Source of the DNA: Hyphomicrobiales bacterium
Lineage (GTDB): Bacteria; Pseudomonadota; Alphaproteobacteria; Rhizobiales; Rhizobiaceae
Reading direction: 5' to 3'
Length of the DNA stretch: 64,000 nucleotides
Assembly (NCBI GenBank): GCA_900468805.1
Contig: UEIF01000019.1
Coordinates: 24,487-88,486 of the forward strand
The notes beneath the pieces were generated by a model, which was given only the letters and a program-made list of their open reading frames with translations, ran no database searches and had not been told where the DNA came from. Positions 1 to 8,368 of this stretch are shown here, in pieces; position 1 is the stretch's first letter; every line of letters begins with the position of its first letter. The translations under genes were made by a program, and so were the position numbers.

Positions 1-16
1 CACAAGGAGATTTGCC

Positions 17-526
17 ATGACCAGCATTCAGTTTTCCGCCATGCCGACAGCAGATGCCGAAGCGCTCTGGAGCGGCAGCCATGACGCCTATGACCGTTCA
101 CCGGAAATGCTGGTTTCCGACGGCGATGGTTATCCCTGCCGGCACTGCCTGAAAAATATCGGTGCCGGCGAGGAACTCATCGTCTTCGCCTATCGGCCCT
201 TTCCGGAACTGCAACCCTATGCCGAGACCGGACCGATCTTCCTCCACAAGCAGCCCTGCAAGCGCTATTCCGCTGACGAGGTTCTGCCTCCGGTGCTGAC
301 CACGAGCCCGGATTTCATTGTCCGCGGCTATGGCGAGAACGACAGGATTGTTTATGGCACCGGCGCGGTCACGGCGATCGAGAAAATTCCCGGCTATGCG
401 GCCGAACTGCTCGCGCGGCCCGGCATCGCCTATGTGCATGTACGCTCGGCCCGCAACAATTGCTATCAGTGCCGGATCGACAAAGTAAAAGCGCCGGCCC
501 TTGCGGAATCCGGCGCCCTTGATTGA
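17..526 (+). CDS. DUF1203 family protein
   Basis: A 169-residue soluble protein that I recognise as the DUF1203 family, whose biochemical role is not established. The family pattern is seen in the N-terminal half: a CRHCL motif near residue 41 followed by GEE and an FAYRPF stretch, then a hydrophobic IFLH segment with a cysteine shortly after (HKQPC). The C-terminal half carries the YVHVRSARNNCYQC motif around residues 140-153. The start is supported by an AAGGAG Shine-Dalgarno sequence seven bases upstream. The last 35 bases of the gene overlap the terminator hairpin of the convergent alanine dehydrogenase gene. Confidence 0.85.
   Translation: MTSIQFSAMPTADAEALWSGSHDAYDRSPEMLVSDGDGYPCRHCLKNIGAGEELIVFAYRPFPELQPYAETGPIFLHKQPCKRYSADEVLPPVLTTSPDFIVRGYGENDRIVYGTGAVTAIEKIPGYAAELLARPGIAYVHVRSARNNCYQCRIDKVKAPALAESGALD
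484..516 (-). terminator. Intrinsic terminator of ald, inside the 3' end of the DUF1203 gene
   Basis: Read on the minus strand, GCGCCGG pairs with CCGGCGC (+ strand arms 491-497 and 510-516), followed by TTTTACTTT. It lies 27 bases beyond the ald stop codon and within the coding sequence of the convergent gene, so the end of that gene is constrained by both functions. Confidence 0.65.
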
Positions 527-542
527 CCTAAAGTCAGTTAGT

Positions 543-1661
543 TTACGCGACGTTCAGCGCGCTTTCCGGGGCAACGGCTTCGTATCCCAGGGCCTCGGCA
601 ACCGGCTTGTTGGTGATACGACCCTTATGAACGTTCAACCCGTTGCGCAGATGCTTGTCCTCGGCAATAGCGCGCAGGCCACGATCGGCAAGCGCCAGGC
701 CGTGGACGAGCGTCGCGTTGTTCAGCGCATGGGCTGACGTGACGGGAACGGCGCCCGGCATGTTGGCGACGCAATAATGCACGACGTCGTCGACGACATA
801 GGTCGGGTCGGAATGCGTCGTGGCGTGCGAAGTTTCAAAGCAGCCACCCTGGTCGATAGCGACGTCGACGATGACGGAACCCTTCTTCATTCCCGAGAGC
901 ATTTCACGGGTGACGAGCTTCGGCGCGGCTGCACCGGGAATCAGCACGGCGCCGATGACGAGGTCGGCGGAGAAGACTTCTTCTTCCAGCGCCTGGATGC
1001 TGGAATAGCGCGTATGGATACGGCCGTTGAAAATGTCGTCGAGTTGGCGCAGGCGCGGCAGTGACTTGTCGAGAATGCTGACATCGGCGCCGAGACCGGC
1101 AGCCATCTTGGCCGCATGCAGGCCGACGACGCCGCCGCCGATGATGGCGACTTTGGCCGGCAGAACACCGGGCACGCCGCCGAGCAGGATGCCGAGGCCG
1201 CCATTGGCCTTCTGCAGCGCCGTGGCGCCTGCCTGGATCGACAGACGGCCGGCAACTTCGGACATTGGCGCCAGCAAAGGCAGGCCGCCACGCTCGTCTG
1301 TCACCGTCTCATAGGCAATGGCGGTAACGCCAGATGCCAACAGACCCTTGGTCTGTTCCGGATCGGGCGCGAGATGCAGGTAGGTGTAAAGAAGCTGACC
1401 GTCGCGGAGCTGCGCCCATTCCGAAGGCTGGGGCTCCTTGACCTTGACGACCATGTCGCACTTTTCGAAGATATCCTTGGCAGAGGCGGCGATCTTCGCG
1501 CCAGCGGCCGCATAGGCAGCATCGTCGGCACCGATGCCGGCACCTGCCTTGGTTTCGACCCAGACCTCGTGGCCGTGGGCGACATATTCTCTCACTGAAG
1601 CCGGCGTCAGACCGACGCGATATTCATGGTTCTTGATTTCCTTCGGGCAGCCGACACGCAT
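543..1661 (-). CDS. ald: Alanine dehydrogenase
   Basis: NAD-dependent oxidative deamination of L-alanine to pyruvate and ammonium, a cytosolic enzyme of alanine catabolism. The 372-residue length matches the family. The N-terminus [10 protein letters not shown] with R15 in EYRVGLTP, K73/K75 in VVKVKEPQ and H96 in YLHLAP are the substrate-side residues of the family; the nucleotide-binding glycine run GGGVVG sits at 175-180, and the catalytic aspartate is in VDVAIDQGG. An upstream in-frame start would add five residues, but the MRVG start fits the family. The gene diverges from an Lrp/AsnC regulator, the usual partner (AldR) that activates ald in response to alanine; that link is inferred from context. 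Confidence 0.95.
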   Translation of the reverse strand: MRVGCPKEIKNHEYRVGLTPASVREYVAHGHEVWVETKAGAGIGADDAAYAAAGAKIAASAKDIFEKCDMVVKVKEPQPSEWAQLRDGQLLYTYLHLAPDPEQTKGLLASGVTAIAYETVTDERGGLPLLAPMSEVAGRLSIQAGATALQKANGGLGILLGGVPGVLPAKVAIIGGGVVGLHAAKMAAGLGADVSILDKSLPRLRQLDDIFNGRIHTRYSSIQALEEEVFSADLVIGAVLIPGAAAPKLVTREMLSGMKKGSVIVDVAIDQGGCFETSHATTHSDPTYVVDDVVHYCVANMPGAVPVTSAHALNNATLVHGLALADRGLRAIAEDKHLRNGLNVHKGRITNKPVAEALGYEAVAPESALNVA

Positions 1662-1773
1662 TCGCGTTCCTCTCATTTTATGTCCGCGTTGCGCGGAACG
1701 TTTTCTCTCTCCTCAATCCAAGCACCACAGCCACGAAATGTCCTTGCAAAGAGGATTTGCGTGAAAGCAAAGT

Positions 1774-1820
1774 TTCGAAGATTATTGCGTTATCCATCCA
1801 TTTTTCGAAGGTTCTTCGAA
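1774..1820. promoter_or_regulatory. Candidate AldR (Lrp/AsnC) operator between ald and its regulator
   Basis: A perfect inverted repeat TTCGAAG-GTT-CTTCGAA occupies 1804-1820 and runs into the regulator start codon. A third copy of the half-site, TTCGAAG, lies at 1774-1780, exactly 30 bases upstream of the first arm, about three helical turns. Multiple phased half-sites are what octameric Lrp-family proteins bind. Assignment is by position and symmetry only. Confidence 0.5.
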
Positions 1821-2281
1821 TGTCTGACCTTGATAATATCGATCTTGCGATTTTGAGGGCGTTGCAGATCAATGCCCGCATCACCAATGCCGAGCTTGCG
1901 GACAAGGTGGGACTGTCGCCTTCGGCCTGTTCGCGGCGGCTCGACATTCTTGAAAAGAGCGGTGTCATCGGCGGCTACCACGCCCGACTTTCGCATAAAG
2001 CGCTCGACTACAAGATGATCGCCATTGTGCATATCTCGCTATCCGGCCAGTTCGCCAAGACGCTGTCGGAATTCGAGGCGGCGGTGAAGCGCTGTCCGAA
2101 CGTGCTCGTCTGCTATCTGATGTCCGGTGAATACGACTATATCCTGCGGGTCGCTGCCCGCGATCTGGAAGACTACGAGCGCATCCATCGCGACTGGCTT
2201 TCGGCGCTGCCGCATGTGGTGAAGATCAATTCGAGTTTTGCGCTGCGCGAAATCATCGACAGGCCGAATGTCGGTCTCTGA
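1820..2281 (+). CDS. Lrp/AsnC family transcriptional regulator, probable AldR
   Basis: A 153-residue feast/famine regulator. Residues 4-50 form the winged HTH (LDNIDLAILRAL, then NAELADKVGLSPSACSRRL as recognition region); residues 68-145 form the RAM ligand-binding domain. The start at MSDLDNIDL was chosen because family members begin there; a longer in-frame extension to 1757 has no family resemblance. It diverges from ald with about 158 bases between them and probably controls ald and itself in response to alanine. A palindrome overlaps its own start codon. Confidence 0.85.
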   Translation: MSDLDNIDLAILRALQINARITNAELADKVGLSPSACSRRLDILEKSGVIGGYHARLSHKALDYKMIAIVHISLSGQFAKTLSEFEAAVKRCPNVLVCYLMSGEYDYILRVAARDLEDYERIHRDWLSALPHVVKINSSFALREIIDRPNVGL

Positions 2282-2350
2282 GCCCTTGCAAAGCAACTGA
2301 AATCCTGCCCTAGCTAACGCTGCGGGCATCTCCCGTTTCAACGGCAAGAC

Positions 2351-3232
2351 ATGAAATCCAAGACGCACGGCTATATCTTCCTGCTTCTCGCGCTCACGAT
2401 CTTCTCAGCGCAGGACGCAATCTCGAAGCATCTTGGTTCCATCTATTCGCCCATCTTCGTGACAATGGTCCGCTATTGGGCTTTCGGCCTGTTCACCGTG
2501 GTTCTGGCGGCAAGGATGCGCGGCGGTATCGGCGCCACCGCCCGGACGAAGCATCCCTTTCTTCAGTTCTCACGCGGTGTTCTGCTGGCCACGCAGGTGG
2601 TGCTGGCAATCACCTGCTTTGCGCTGATCGGCCTTGCGCATTCGCAGGCAATCTTTGCCGCCACTCCCATCATTGTCGCACTGCTTGCCATTCCGCTCCT
2701 TGGCGAGCGGGTCGGCTGGCGCCGCTGGACTGCGATCGGTGTCGGGCTTCTCGGCGTGCTGTTGATCCTCAAGCCGCAAGGCGGATTCTTCGACGTGAAT
2801 CTGCTTGTTGCGGTCATTTCCTGCTTCAACTTCGCGCTCTACGTGATCGCCACGCGTTACGTGAGCCGGCAGGATTCGGCGATGACGAGCTTTTTCTATA
2901 CGGGTGTCGTCGGAGCCGCCGTCATGACGCTTGCCGGGCCCTTCTATTGGACGCCGGTATACGGATGGGATTGGATATGGATGCTCGCCGTCTGCCTGAC
3001 CGGCACGTCGAGCCATTACTTCCTGATCCGCGCCTATGACGCTCTCGATGCGGCAGCAGTTCAGCCGCTCACCTATATCCAGCTCGTCTATGCCTCCATC
3101 CTCGGAGTGCTCATCTATGGGGAAACGTTGACGCTGAACATGATCGTCGGTTCGCTCATCGTGGTCGCAGCGGGTATCTTCACCGTCTGGCGCGAACATG
3201 TGGTGGCGCGGCGGGCGGGCGTGCCGAATTGA
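2351..3232 (+). CDS. DMT superfamily (EamA) transporter
   Basis: A 293-residue inner-membrane protein with about ten hydrophobic segments arranged as two repeated five-helix EamA units, the usual architecture of drug/metabolite exporters. The second repeat begins around residue 150 (VNLLVAVISCFNFALYVIATRY). The C-terminal tail is short and arginine-rich, consistent with a cytoplasmic end. The substrate cannot be told from sequence. Its position 69 bases after the Lrp-type regulator raises the possibility of amino acid export, but nothing in the sequence proves that. Confidence 0.85.
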   Translation: MKSKTHGYIFLLLALTIFSAQDAISKHLGSIYSPIFVTMVRYWAFGLFTVVLAARMRGGIGATARTKHPFLQFSRGVLLATQVVLAITCFALIGLAHSQAIFAATPIIVALLAIPLLGERVGWRRWTAIGVGLLGVLLILKPQGGFFDVNLLVAVISCFNFALYVIATRYVSRQDSAMTSFFYTGVVGAAVMTLAGPFYWTPVYGWDWIWMLAVCLTGTSSHYFLIRAYDALDAAAVQPLTYIQLVYASILGVLIYGETLTLNMIVGSLIVVAAGIFTVWREHVVARRAGVPN

Positions 3233-3319
3233 GACTTTCGCAACAATTTTAGATAAGCCCCTAAAGGCATTTCAATCTTCGAAGCCTATGTTTTGCCCGA
3301 ATTCTTCACGGGGACAAGC

Positions 3320-3649
3320 ATGACACGCAATCTCAAGATCTCGGCCCGCAAGACCGACCGCAAGAACTGCCGCGTCTTCGGCAAGATCCGTTATCTGAAC
3401 AGCCAGGTGGATGCCCGCATCCTCGATCTTTCCACCACGGGTGCAGCACTCGAGGTCAAGGCGCCGCTTTATGCAGCTTCGGGCAGCAAGGTGCGCATCG
3501 AAGCTGACGATCTCGGCATGCTGGAAGGCGTCGTGCGCTGGAAACACAATGGCCGTGTCGGCATCCAGTTCGACGTGAATTCCAATGCCCGCGCGCTCGT
3601 TGCCTCCTATTTCCGCTTCTTCCACCGCGAAGTGCCACGCGTTCGGTAA
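3320..3649 (+). CDS. PilZ domain protein
   Basis: A 109-residue single-domain PilZ protein, a candidate receptor for cyclic di-GMP. The arginine-containing N-terminal region (RKTDRKNCRVFGKIRY) and the downstream DLSTTGAAL, which fits the (D/N)xSxxG signature, form the ligand site. The rest is a beta barrel ending in GRVGIQFD. The start MTRNLKIS is favoured because GGGG lies seven bases upstream; an in-frame start 27 bases earlier is possible. A membrane diguanylate cyclase is encoded in the window at 9157, but no direct link between them is implied. Confidence 0.85.
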   Translation: MTRNLKISARKTDRKNCRVFGKIRYLNSQVDARILDLSTTGAALEVKAPLYAASGSKVRIEADDLGMLEGVVRWKHNGRVGIQFDVNSNARALVASYFRFFHREVPRVR

Positions 3650-3778
3650 CGCTTTCCGAGACGATGCCCCTTCTTTGGCATCGTCTTTGCCGTTCTGTCA
3701 TTTTCACGATGTACTCCTTCGCCAATCATCCTAAGTTCATCGAACCGGGTGGTGCATGATGTCAAAAGGAGTGTTTCC

Positions 3779-5767
3779 ATGTCTTCCATTTTCGATGTGC
3801 CTTCGATGAGCCGCCGTTCGCTGCTCGGCGGTCTTGCCGCCACTTCTGCCCTGGTGCTGCTGCACCCATTCAGCGCCCGTGCCGCCTCCAACCAGGCACA
3901 TCTGCGGCTCATGGAAACGACCGACATTCACGTCAATGTCTTCCCCTACGATTATTACGCCGACAAGCCGAACGACACGATGGGCCTGTCGCGCACGGCA
4001 ACGATCGTCGACAATATCCGTGCAGAAGCCGCCAACTCGCTACTGATCGACAATGGCGACGTGCTGCAGGGCAATCCGATGGGCGACTACATGGCCTATC
4101 GACATGGCATGAAGGACGGCGACGTCCATCCGGTGATCAAGGCGATGAACACGCTCGGCTATACGGTCGGTACGCTCGGGAATCACGAGTTCAACTACGG
4201 CCTCGACTTCATGTTCAAGGTACTGTCAGGCGCGAACTTCCCCTTCGTCTGCGCCAACCTGACCAAGGGCCAGCTCGCCTCGGACCCGAAGCAGGATGAA
4301 CTCTTCTTTAAGCCCTACATCATCGTCGAAAAGCAGATCAAGGATGGCGCCGGCAATGAAAGCCCTGTCAAAATCGGCTTCATCGGCTTCGTACCGCCGC
4401 AGATCATGCTGTGGGACATCAAAAACCTGGAAGGCAAGGCCCAGACGCGCGATATCGTCCAGGCCGCGAAGGCCTGGGTTCCAGCCATGAAGGAAGCCGG
4501 CGCCGATATCGTCATCGCGCTTTCCCATTCCGGCATTGACGGTTCCGCCCCCTCCGAAATGATGGAAAATGCCTCGCTGCATCTTGCTGCCGTCGAGGGC
4601 ATCGATGCGATCTTCACCGGTCACCAGCATCTTGTCTTCCCCGGTCCGAAGACCTGGGACGGCATTGGCAACGCCGATCCAGTCAAGGGCACGCTGCATG
4701 GCAAGCCCGCCGTCATGGCCGGCTTCTGGGGCTCGCATCTCGGCCTGATCGACCTTCTGCTGGAGAAGGACGGCAACAGTTGGAAGATCGTCGCCTTCAC
4801 CTCCGAAGCACGGCCGATCTACCATCGCGACGACAAGAAGAAGGTCGTTGCCGACGTCGCCGACAAGAAGGACGTCGTCGAGGCTGCCAAGGCTGAGCAT
4901 GAGGCAACGCTTGCCTATGTCCGCACACCTGTCGGCAAGACCTCCGCGCCGCTCTATTCCTACTTCGCGCTGGTCGCCGACGACCCGTCCGTGCAGATCG
5001 TTTCACAGGCACAGACCTGGTACATCAAGCAGATGCTGGCCGATACGCAGTTCAAGGATCTGCCGGTTCTTTCGGCCGCAGCGCCCTTCAAGGCCGGCGG
5101 TCGCGGCGGTGCCGACTACTATACGGACGTCCCGGCTGGCGATATCGCCATCAAGAATGTCGCCGATCTCTACCTCTATCCGAATACGGTTCAGGCCGTC
5201 GCCATCACCGGTGCGCAGGTGAAGAACTGGCTGGAAATGTCAGCCGGCATGTTCAACCACATCGAGCCCGGCTCAAAGGACGCGCTTCTGCTCAACAACG
5301 ACTTCCCGTCCTACAATTTCGACGTCATCGACGGTGTGACCTATCAGATCGACCTGTCGCAGCCGCCGAAATATGATTCGTCGGGCAAGGCCGTCAATCC
5401 GGACTCCAACCGAATCCAGAACCTCGCCTTCGAGGGCAAGCCGATCGATCCGGCGCAGAAGTTCGTCGTCGTTTCCAACAACTACCGTGCAGGCGGCGGC
5501 GGCAGCTTCCCGGAAATCGCCTCCGATAAGGTGATCTTCCAGGCCCCGGATACCAACCGCGACGTCATCGTCCGCTTTGTCCATGATCAGGGTACGATCA
5601 ACCCTTCCGCCGACGGCAACTGGACGTTCAAGCCCCTGCCCGGCACGACCGTCGTGTTCGAAAGCGGCCCGAAGGCCAAGCAGTACCTCGCCGACGTCAA
5701 GAGCGTGAAGATCGAGGATGCAGGCGAAGGCGCCGAGGGCTTCGCGAAGTTCAGGCTGGTCCTTTAG
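3779..5767 (+). CDS. cpdB: 2',3'-cyclic-nucleotide 2'-phosphodiesterase/3'-nucleotidase, Tat-exported
   Basis: A periplasmic bifunctional enzyme that hydrolyses 2',3'-cyclic nucleotides and then 3'-nucleotides for nucleotide salvage. The 662-residue product begins with a Tat signal (SRRSLLGG followed by a hydrophobic stretch and an ARA-A cleavage site). The metallophosphoesterase domain shows TTDIHVN, NGDVLQGNP, GNHEFNYG, HSGID and GHQH metal ligands in order. The 5'-nucleotidase C-terminal domain follows, with FKAGGRGG and NNYRAGGGGSFP substrate motifs. The start was placed at the ATG with AAGGAG seven bases upstream; the ATG 30 bases earlier lacks one. Confidence 0.92.
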   Translation: MSSIFDVPSMSRRSLLGGLAATSALVLLHPFSARAASNQAHLRLMETTDIHVNVFPYDYYADKPNDTMGLSRTATIVDNIRAEAANSLLIDNGDVLQGNPMGDYMAYRHGMKDGDVHPVIKAMNTLGYTVGTLGNHEFNYGLDFMFKVLSGANFPFVCANLTKGQLASDPKQDELFFKPYIIVEKQIKDGAGNESPVKIGFIGFVPPQIMLWDIKNLEGKAQTRDIVQAAKAWVPAMKEAGADIVIALSHSGIDGSAPSEMMENASLHLAAVEGIDAIFTGHQHLVFPGPKTWDGIGNADPVKGTLHGKPAVMAGFWGSHLGLIDLLLEKDGNSWKIVAFTSEARPIYHRDDKKKVVADVADKKDVVEAAKAEHEATLAYVRTPVGKTSAPLYSYFALVADDPSVQIVSQAQTWYIKQMLADTQFKDLPVLSAAAPFKAGGRGGADYYTDVPAGDIAIKNVADLYLYPNTVQAVAITGAQVKNWLEMSAGMFNHIEPGSKDALLLNNDFPSYNFDVIDGVTYQIDLSQPPKYDSSGKAVNPDSNRIQNLAFEGKPIDPAQKFVVVSNNYRAGGGGSFPEIASDKVIFQAPDTNRDVIVRFVHDQGTINPSADGNWTFKPLPGTTVVFESGPKAKQYLADVKSVKIEDAGEGAEGFAKFRLVL

Positions 5768-5780
5768 GCGAAGATATCGA

Positions 5781-5810
5781 GGAAGGCGCGGCGCCCGCGC
5801 CTTCCTTCAT
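5781..5810 (+). terminator. Terminator between convergent cpdB and LysR genes
   Basis: GGAAGGCGCGG (5781-5791) pairs perfectly with CCGCGCCTTCC (5795-5805) across a CGC loop, followed by TTCATTC. The near-symmetric stem may stop transcription from both sides; the weak T-tract favours the plus strand. Confidence 0.6.
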
Positions 5811-6775
5811 TCGGCCGCGAGCGGCATGCCGGGTTCACGTAATTCTGCAATCTGAGCGTGGAAATCGGCTTGGCTCGGGCAGGCGGAAAGCCTCGTACGG
5901 AACGCGTCGATCATCCAGGTGGCGGCGGGTCCGGGCGGGTTGGCGGGCCGGCGCATCGAATAGATCGGATATTCCCCCTGTTCGTAGGCATCCAGATCGA
6001 GATGAACGAGCGCGCCGCTCAGGAGATCGTCATGGATCAGGGACGCCGGAAGACCACCCCAACCAAGGCCGGCCTTGATGAGCTGGTGCTTCGTCGCAAT
6101 ATCGCTGACGCGCCATGTCTTGTAGGATAGAACGTTGAAATCACGCCCCTTCGTCAGGCCCGACGCATCGGTGACGACGAGCTGCACGTCCTCGCGCACG
6201 TCGCCGAGCGTGAGCGGCCGGTCGGCTCTGGCAAGCGGATGGTTCTGCGCGGCAACGGGCATCATGAAGGAATGGCCGATCCGCTCCGTGACGATCGAAT
6301 CGTCCTGCTTCAGGACTGCGCCACCGATCCCGATCGTCGCCTTGCCGCTCAGGACGAGATCCATGACCATTCCGAGCTCGCCGACGTTGAGGCTTAACGA
6401 AACGGACGGAAACACCTCGCGGAATTCACGGAGCACGTCCACCATGGCCCGTGAAGGCACCATGACGCTGATGGCTACGGAAACCTCCGCTTCGAGCCCT
6501 TCTCTCAGGCTCTTGACGCGCGCCCGCATGACCTGCAGGTCGCCCAGGATGCGCCGCGCATCCTCCAGCATCGCCCTGCCCGCCTCCGTCAGCTTCGGCT
6601 GGCGCGCACCGGAACGCTCAAAAAGCGGCACTTCGAGCTGTGCCTCCAGATTGGCGATCGTATAGCTCACGACCGATTGCGCGCGGTTCAGTGCGCGCGA
6701 AGCCGCCGAAAAGCTGCCGGTTTCGGCAACGGTCAAAAACACCTGCAATTGGTCCAAGGTCGGGTTCGGAAGCAT
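5807..6775 (-). CDS. LysR family transcriptional regulator
   Basis: A 322-residue LysR-type regulator. The N-terminal winged HTH occupies residues 7-65 (LDQLQVFLTVAETGSFSAASRALNRAQSVVSYTIANLE), followed by the linker helix and the periplasmic-binding-protein-like effector domain from about residue 90. It is divergent from the azoreductase gene at 6917, with a perfect inverted repeat between them, so that gene is its likely target and a quinone or electrophile its likely signal. The C-terminal 25 residues are longer than the minimal domain. Confidence 0.88.
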   Translation of the reverse strand: MLPNPTLDQLQVFLTVAETGSFSAASRALNRAQSVVSYTIANLEAQLEVPLFERSGARQPKLTEAGRAMLEDARRILGDLQVMRARVKSLREGLEAEVSVAISVMVPSRAMVDVLREFREVFPSVSLSLNVGELGMVMDLVLSGKATIGIGGAVLKQDDSIVTERIGHSFMMPVAAQNHPLARADRPLTLGDVREDVQLVVTDASGLTKGRDFNVLSYKTWRVSDIATKHQLIKAGLGWGGLPASLIHDDLLSGALVHLDLDAYEQGEYPIYSMRRPANPPGPAATWMIDAFRTRLSACPSQADFHAQIAELREPGMPLAAE

Positions 6776-6807
6776 CTTCCATCCATTCCATCGATAGTTT
6801 TGATCTA

Positions 6808-6832
6808 CATTATCCCAGTTTTTTCGATAATG
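6808..6832. promoter_or_regulatory. Candidate LysR binding site
   Basis: CATTATC and GATAATG form perfect seven-base arms around an 11-base spacer, matching the T-N11-A format of LysR-family sites. It sits in the 141-base gap between the divergent LysR and azoreductase genes. Confidence 0.5.
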
Positions 6833-6916
6833 GGCCAGCCCTATTTCTTCTCTCGACGCAGCGGACTGCCGCTCCCAACGGGGCCGCTGAAACCCAATTC
6901 GAGAGGAAATTTAGCC

Positions 6917-7531
6917 ATGTCTTCCATTCTTCTTCTGACGTCCAGCCCGCGTTCGGAGTCTCTTTCCACGTCGATCGCCGTGGAACTTTCCGAAAAGCTC
7001 AAGGTCCAGAACCCGGGCAGCGTCGTCATTCGCCGCGACCTCGCCGCAAACCCGCTGCCGCATATCGACGACCTGTTCACCGCCGCGATCCGCAAGCCGC
7101 CGGAAGCCCGCACGGCCCAGGAAGCCGCCGCCGTCAAGACTTCCGACGAGTTGGTCAACGAACTGCTCACAGCCGACAGCATCGTCATCGGCACCGGCCT
7201 GATCAACTTCAACATCTATTCGTCGCTGAAGACCTGGATCGATAATGTGGCCCGCGCCGGCCTCACCTTCAAGTACACTGAAAGTGGCCCGGTTGGCCTC
7301 GCCACCGGCAAGAAGGTCTATGTCGTCCTCGCTTCCGGCGGCGTGTATTCCCAGGGTCCGGCTGCCGGCATGAACCATGCCGTCCCGTATCTGAAGTCGG
7401 TTCTCGGCTTCCTCGGCATTACCGACATTGAAACCATCTATGTCGAGGGCCTGGCTTTCGGCCCGGAAGCTGCGGAAAAGGCCATCGGCGCCGCCAAGTC
7501 GCGCGTCGAGGAACTCGCTCTCGCTGCCTAA
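6917..7531 (+). CDS. azoR: FMN-dependent NADH:quinone oxidoreductase / azoreductase
   Basis: A 204-residue flavodoxin-fold enzyme that reduces quinones (and azo dyes) by two electrons with NADH, protecting against electrophiles. The FMN phosphate loop is SSPRSESLSTSIA near residue 9; NFNIYSSLKTWID near 97 and VVLASGGVYS near 137 are the other family blocks lining the flavin. The start is the ATG after GAGAGGAAAT; longer in-frame extensions overlap the LysR promoter. It diverges from a LysR gene that probably controls it and is followed by a RIME-type repeat and a terminator. Confidence 0.9.
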   Translation: MSSILLLTSSPRSESLSTSIAVELSEKLKVQNPGSVVIRRDLAANPLPHIDDLFTAAIRKPPEARTAQEAAAVKTSDELVNELLTADSIVIGTGLINFNIYSSLKTWIDNVARAGLTFKYTESGPVGLATGKKVYVVLASGGVYSQGPAAGMNHAVPYLKSVLGFLGITDIETIYVEGLAFGPEAAEKAIGAAKSRVEELALAA

Positions 7532-7632
7532 AGCGTGTCGCGATCTTTCAGATCGCTTGCCACGCTTTAGATCTTTGTTCGATGCATGTCGTTATCGCAA
7601 AACCGCTGCACACTTTTGCGCTACATGCTTTA
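7530..7632. repeat. RIME1-type rhizobial intergenic palindromic repeat
   Basis: About 103 bases composed of two palindromes. The first pairs AAAGCGTG (7530-7537) with CACGCTTT (7561-7568), enclosing GCGATC/GATCGC. The second pairs GCATGT (7584-7589) with ACATGC (7623-7628), enclosing CGCAAAA/TTTTGCG. The wording of the second palindrome (CGCAAAACCGCTGCACACTT) is the form I know from rhizobial intergenic mosaic elements. It begins at the stop codon of azoR. Confidence 0.75.
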
Positions 7633-7661
7633 ACCGACAAATTCAAAAGTTCCACTCGAGG

Positions 7662-7690
7662 GGGCCGGTGCAAGCCGGCCCTTTCATTTT
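7662..7690 (+). terminator. Intrinsic terminator downstream of azoR
   Basis: GGGCCGG (7662-7668) pairs with CCGGCCC (7675-7681), followed by TTTCATTTT. It overlaps the stop codon of the convergent TetR gene. Confidence 0.6.
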
Positions 7691-8262
7691 GCCGAGAAAC
7701 CATCGACGAAGGACCGGACCGTCTCCAGGATTTCTTCAGAGAGTTTTTCGTCGTCGGCAATGCGTGCAAGGCCGATCGCCCCGGTCATCAGGCACGAAAC
7801 GATGATTGCCTTGCGGCGCGCTTCCGCCTCGTCGGCCGCGTTCATACGGCCTGTCATATTTCCAAGATTCGACTTCAGCTGTTCCGTCGCAAGCGAGCGG
7901 CATTTCTCACCGCTGCGGGCAAGATCAGCGGTCAGCGCGGCAAAGGGGCAACCGCCGCTTACGTCATCGCGATGGACCTCGCTCAGGTAATTGGCGGAAT
8001 ATTCCGCCATCGGAATATCTGCCGGTGCCCTGCCCTCTGAACGCACCTTCGCTTCCCAGGAGCCGAAAGCCAGTTTCATGGCTTCGGCCACCATCTCGTC
8101 GCGCGACGCAAAATGCTTGTAGAAACCGCCGACCGTCAGGCCCGCCTCCTTCATCAGGTCGGCCACGCCGAGCCCTTCCAGTCCTCTCTCTCGCAGACGC
8201 TGCGAAGCGATCTCGACGATCCTGTCGTGCGTCTTCTGCTTTTCCAGTTGCGAATGACCCAT
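7684..8262 (-). CDS. TetR/AcrR family transcriptional regulator
   Basis: A 192-residue TetR-type repressor. The HTH lies at about residues 12-59 (RIVEIASQRLRERG, GVADLMKEAGLTVGGFYKHF), with an all-helical ligand domain containing GCPFAALTADLARSG. The start MGHSQLEKQ was chosen because GGGAGA lies upstream and family members begin close to the first HTH helix; the longer frame runs through the divergent promoter. Two near-identical palindromes in the intergenic region with the SDR gene at 8369 are its probable operators. Confidence 0.88.
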   Translation of the reverse strand: MGHSQLEKQKTHDRIVEIASQRLRERGLEGLGVADLMKEAGLTVGGFYKHFASRDEMVAEAMKLAFGSWEAKVRSEGRAPADIPMAEYSANYLSEVHRDDVSGGCPFAALTADLARSGEKCRSLATEQLKSNLGNMTGRMNAADEAEARRKAIIVSCLMTGAIGLARIADDEKLSEEILETVRSFVDGFSAK

Positions 8263-8296
8263 CGAAAATCTCCCGATATGCGGACTTGACTCAAGT

Positions 8297-8336
8297 GGAT
8301 TACAATCATAATCCTTCTGGATGTCGATTATAATCC
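8297..8336. promoter_or_regulatory. Tandem TetR operators
   Basis: Two 18-base palindromes: GGATTA-N6-TAATCC at 8297-8314 and GGAT-N10-ATCC at 8319-8336. The second reads GGATGTCGATTATAATCC and shares most positions with the first. Centres are 22 bases apart, about two helical turns, in the gap between the divergent TetR and SDR genes. This suggests cooperative binding by two repressor dimers controlling both genes. Confidence 0.65.
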
Positions 8337-8368
8337 AGATCGAGCCATTTTCCAATAGGAGCCATTCC

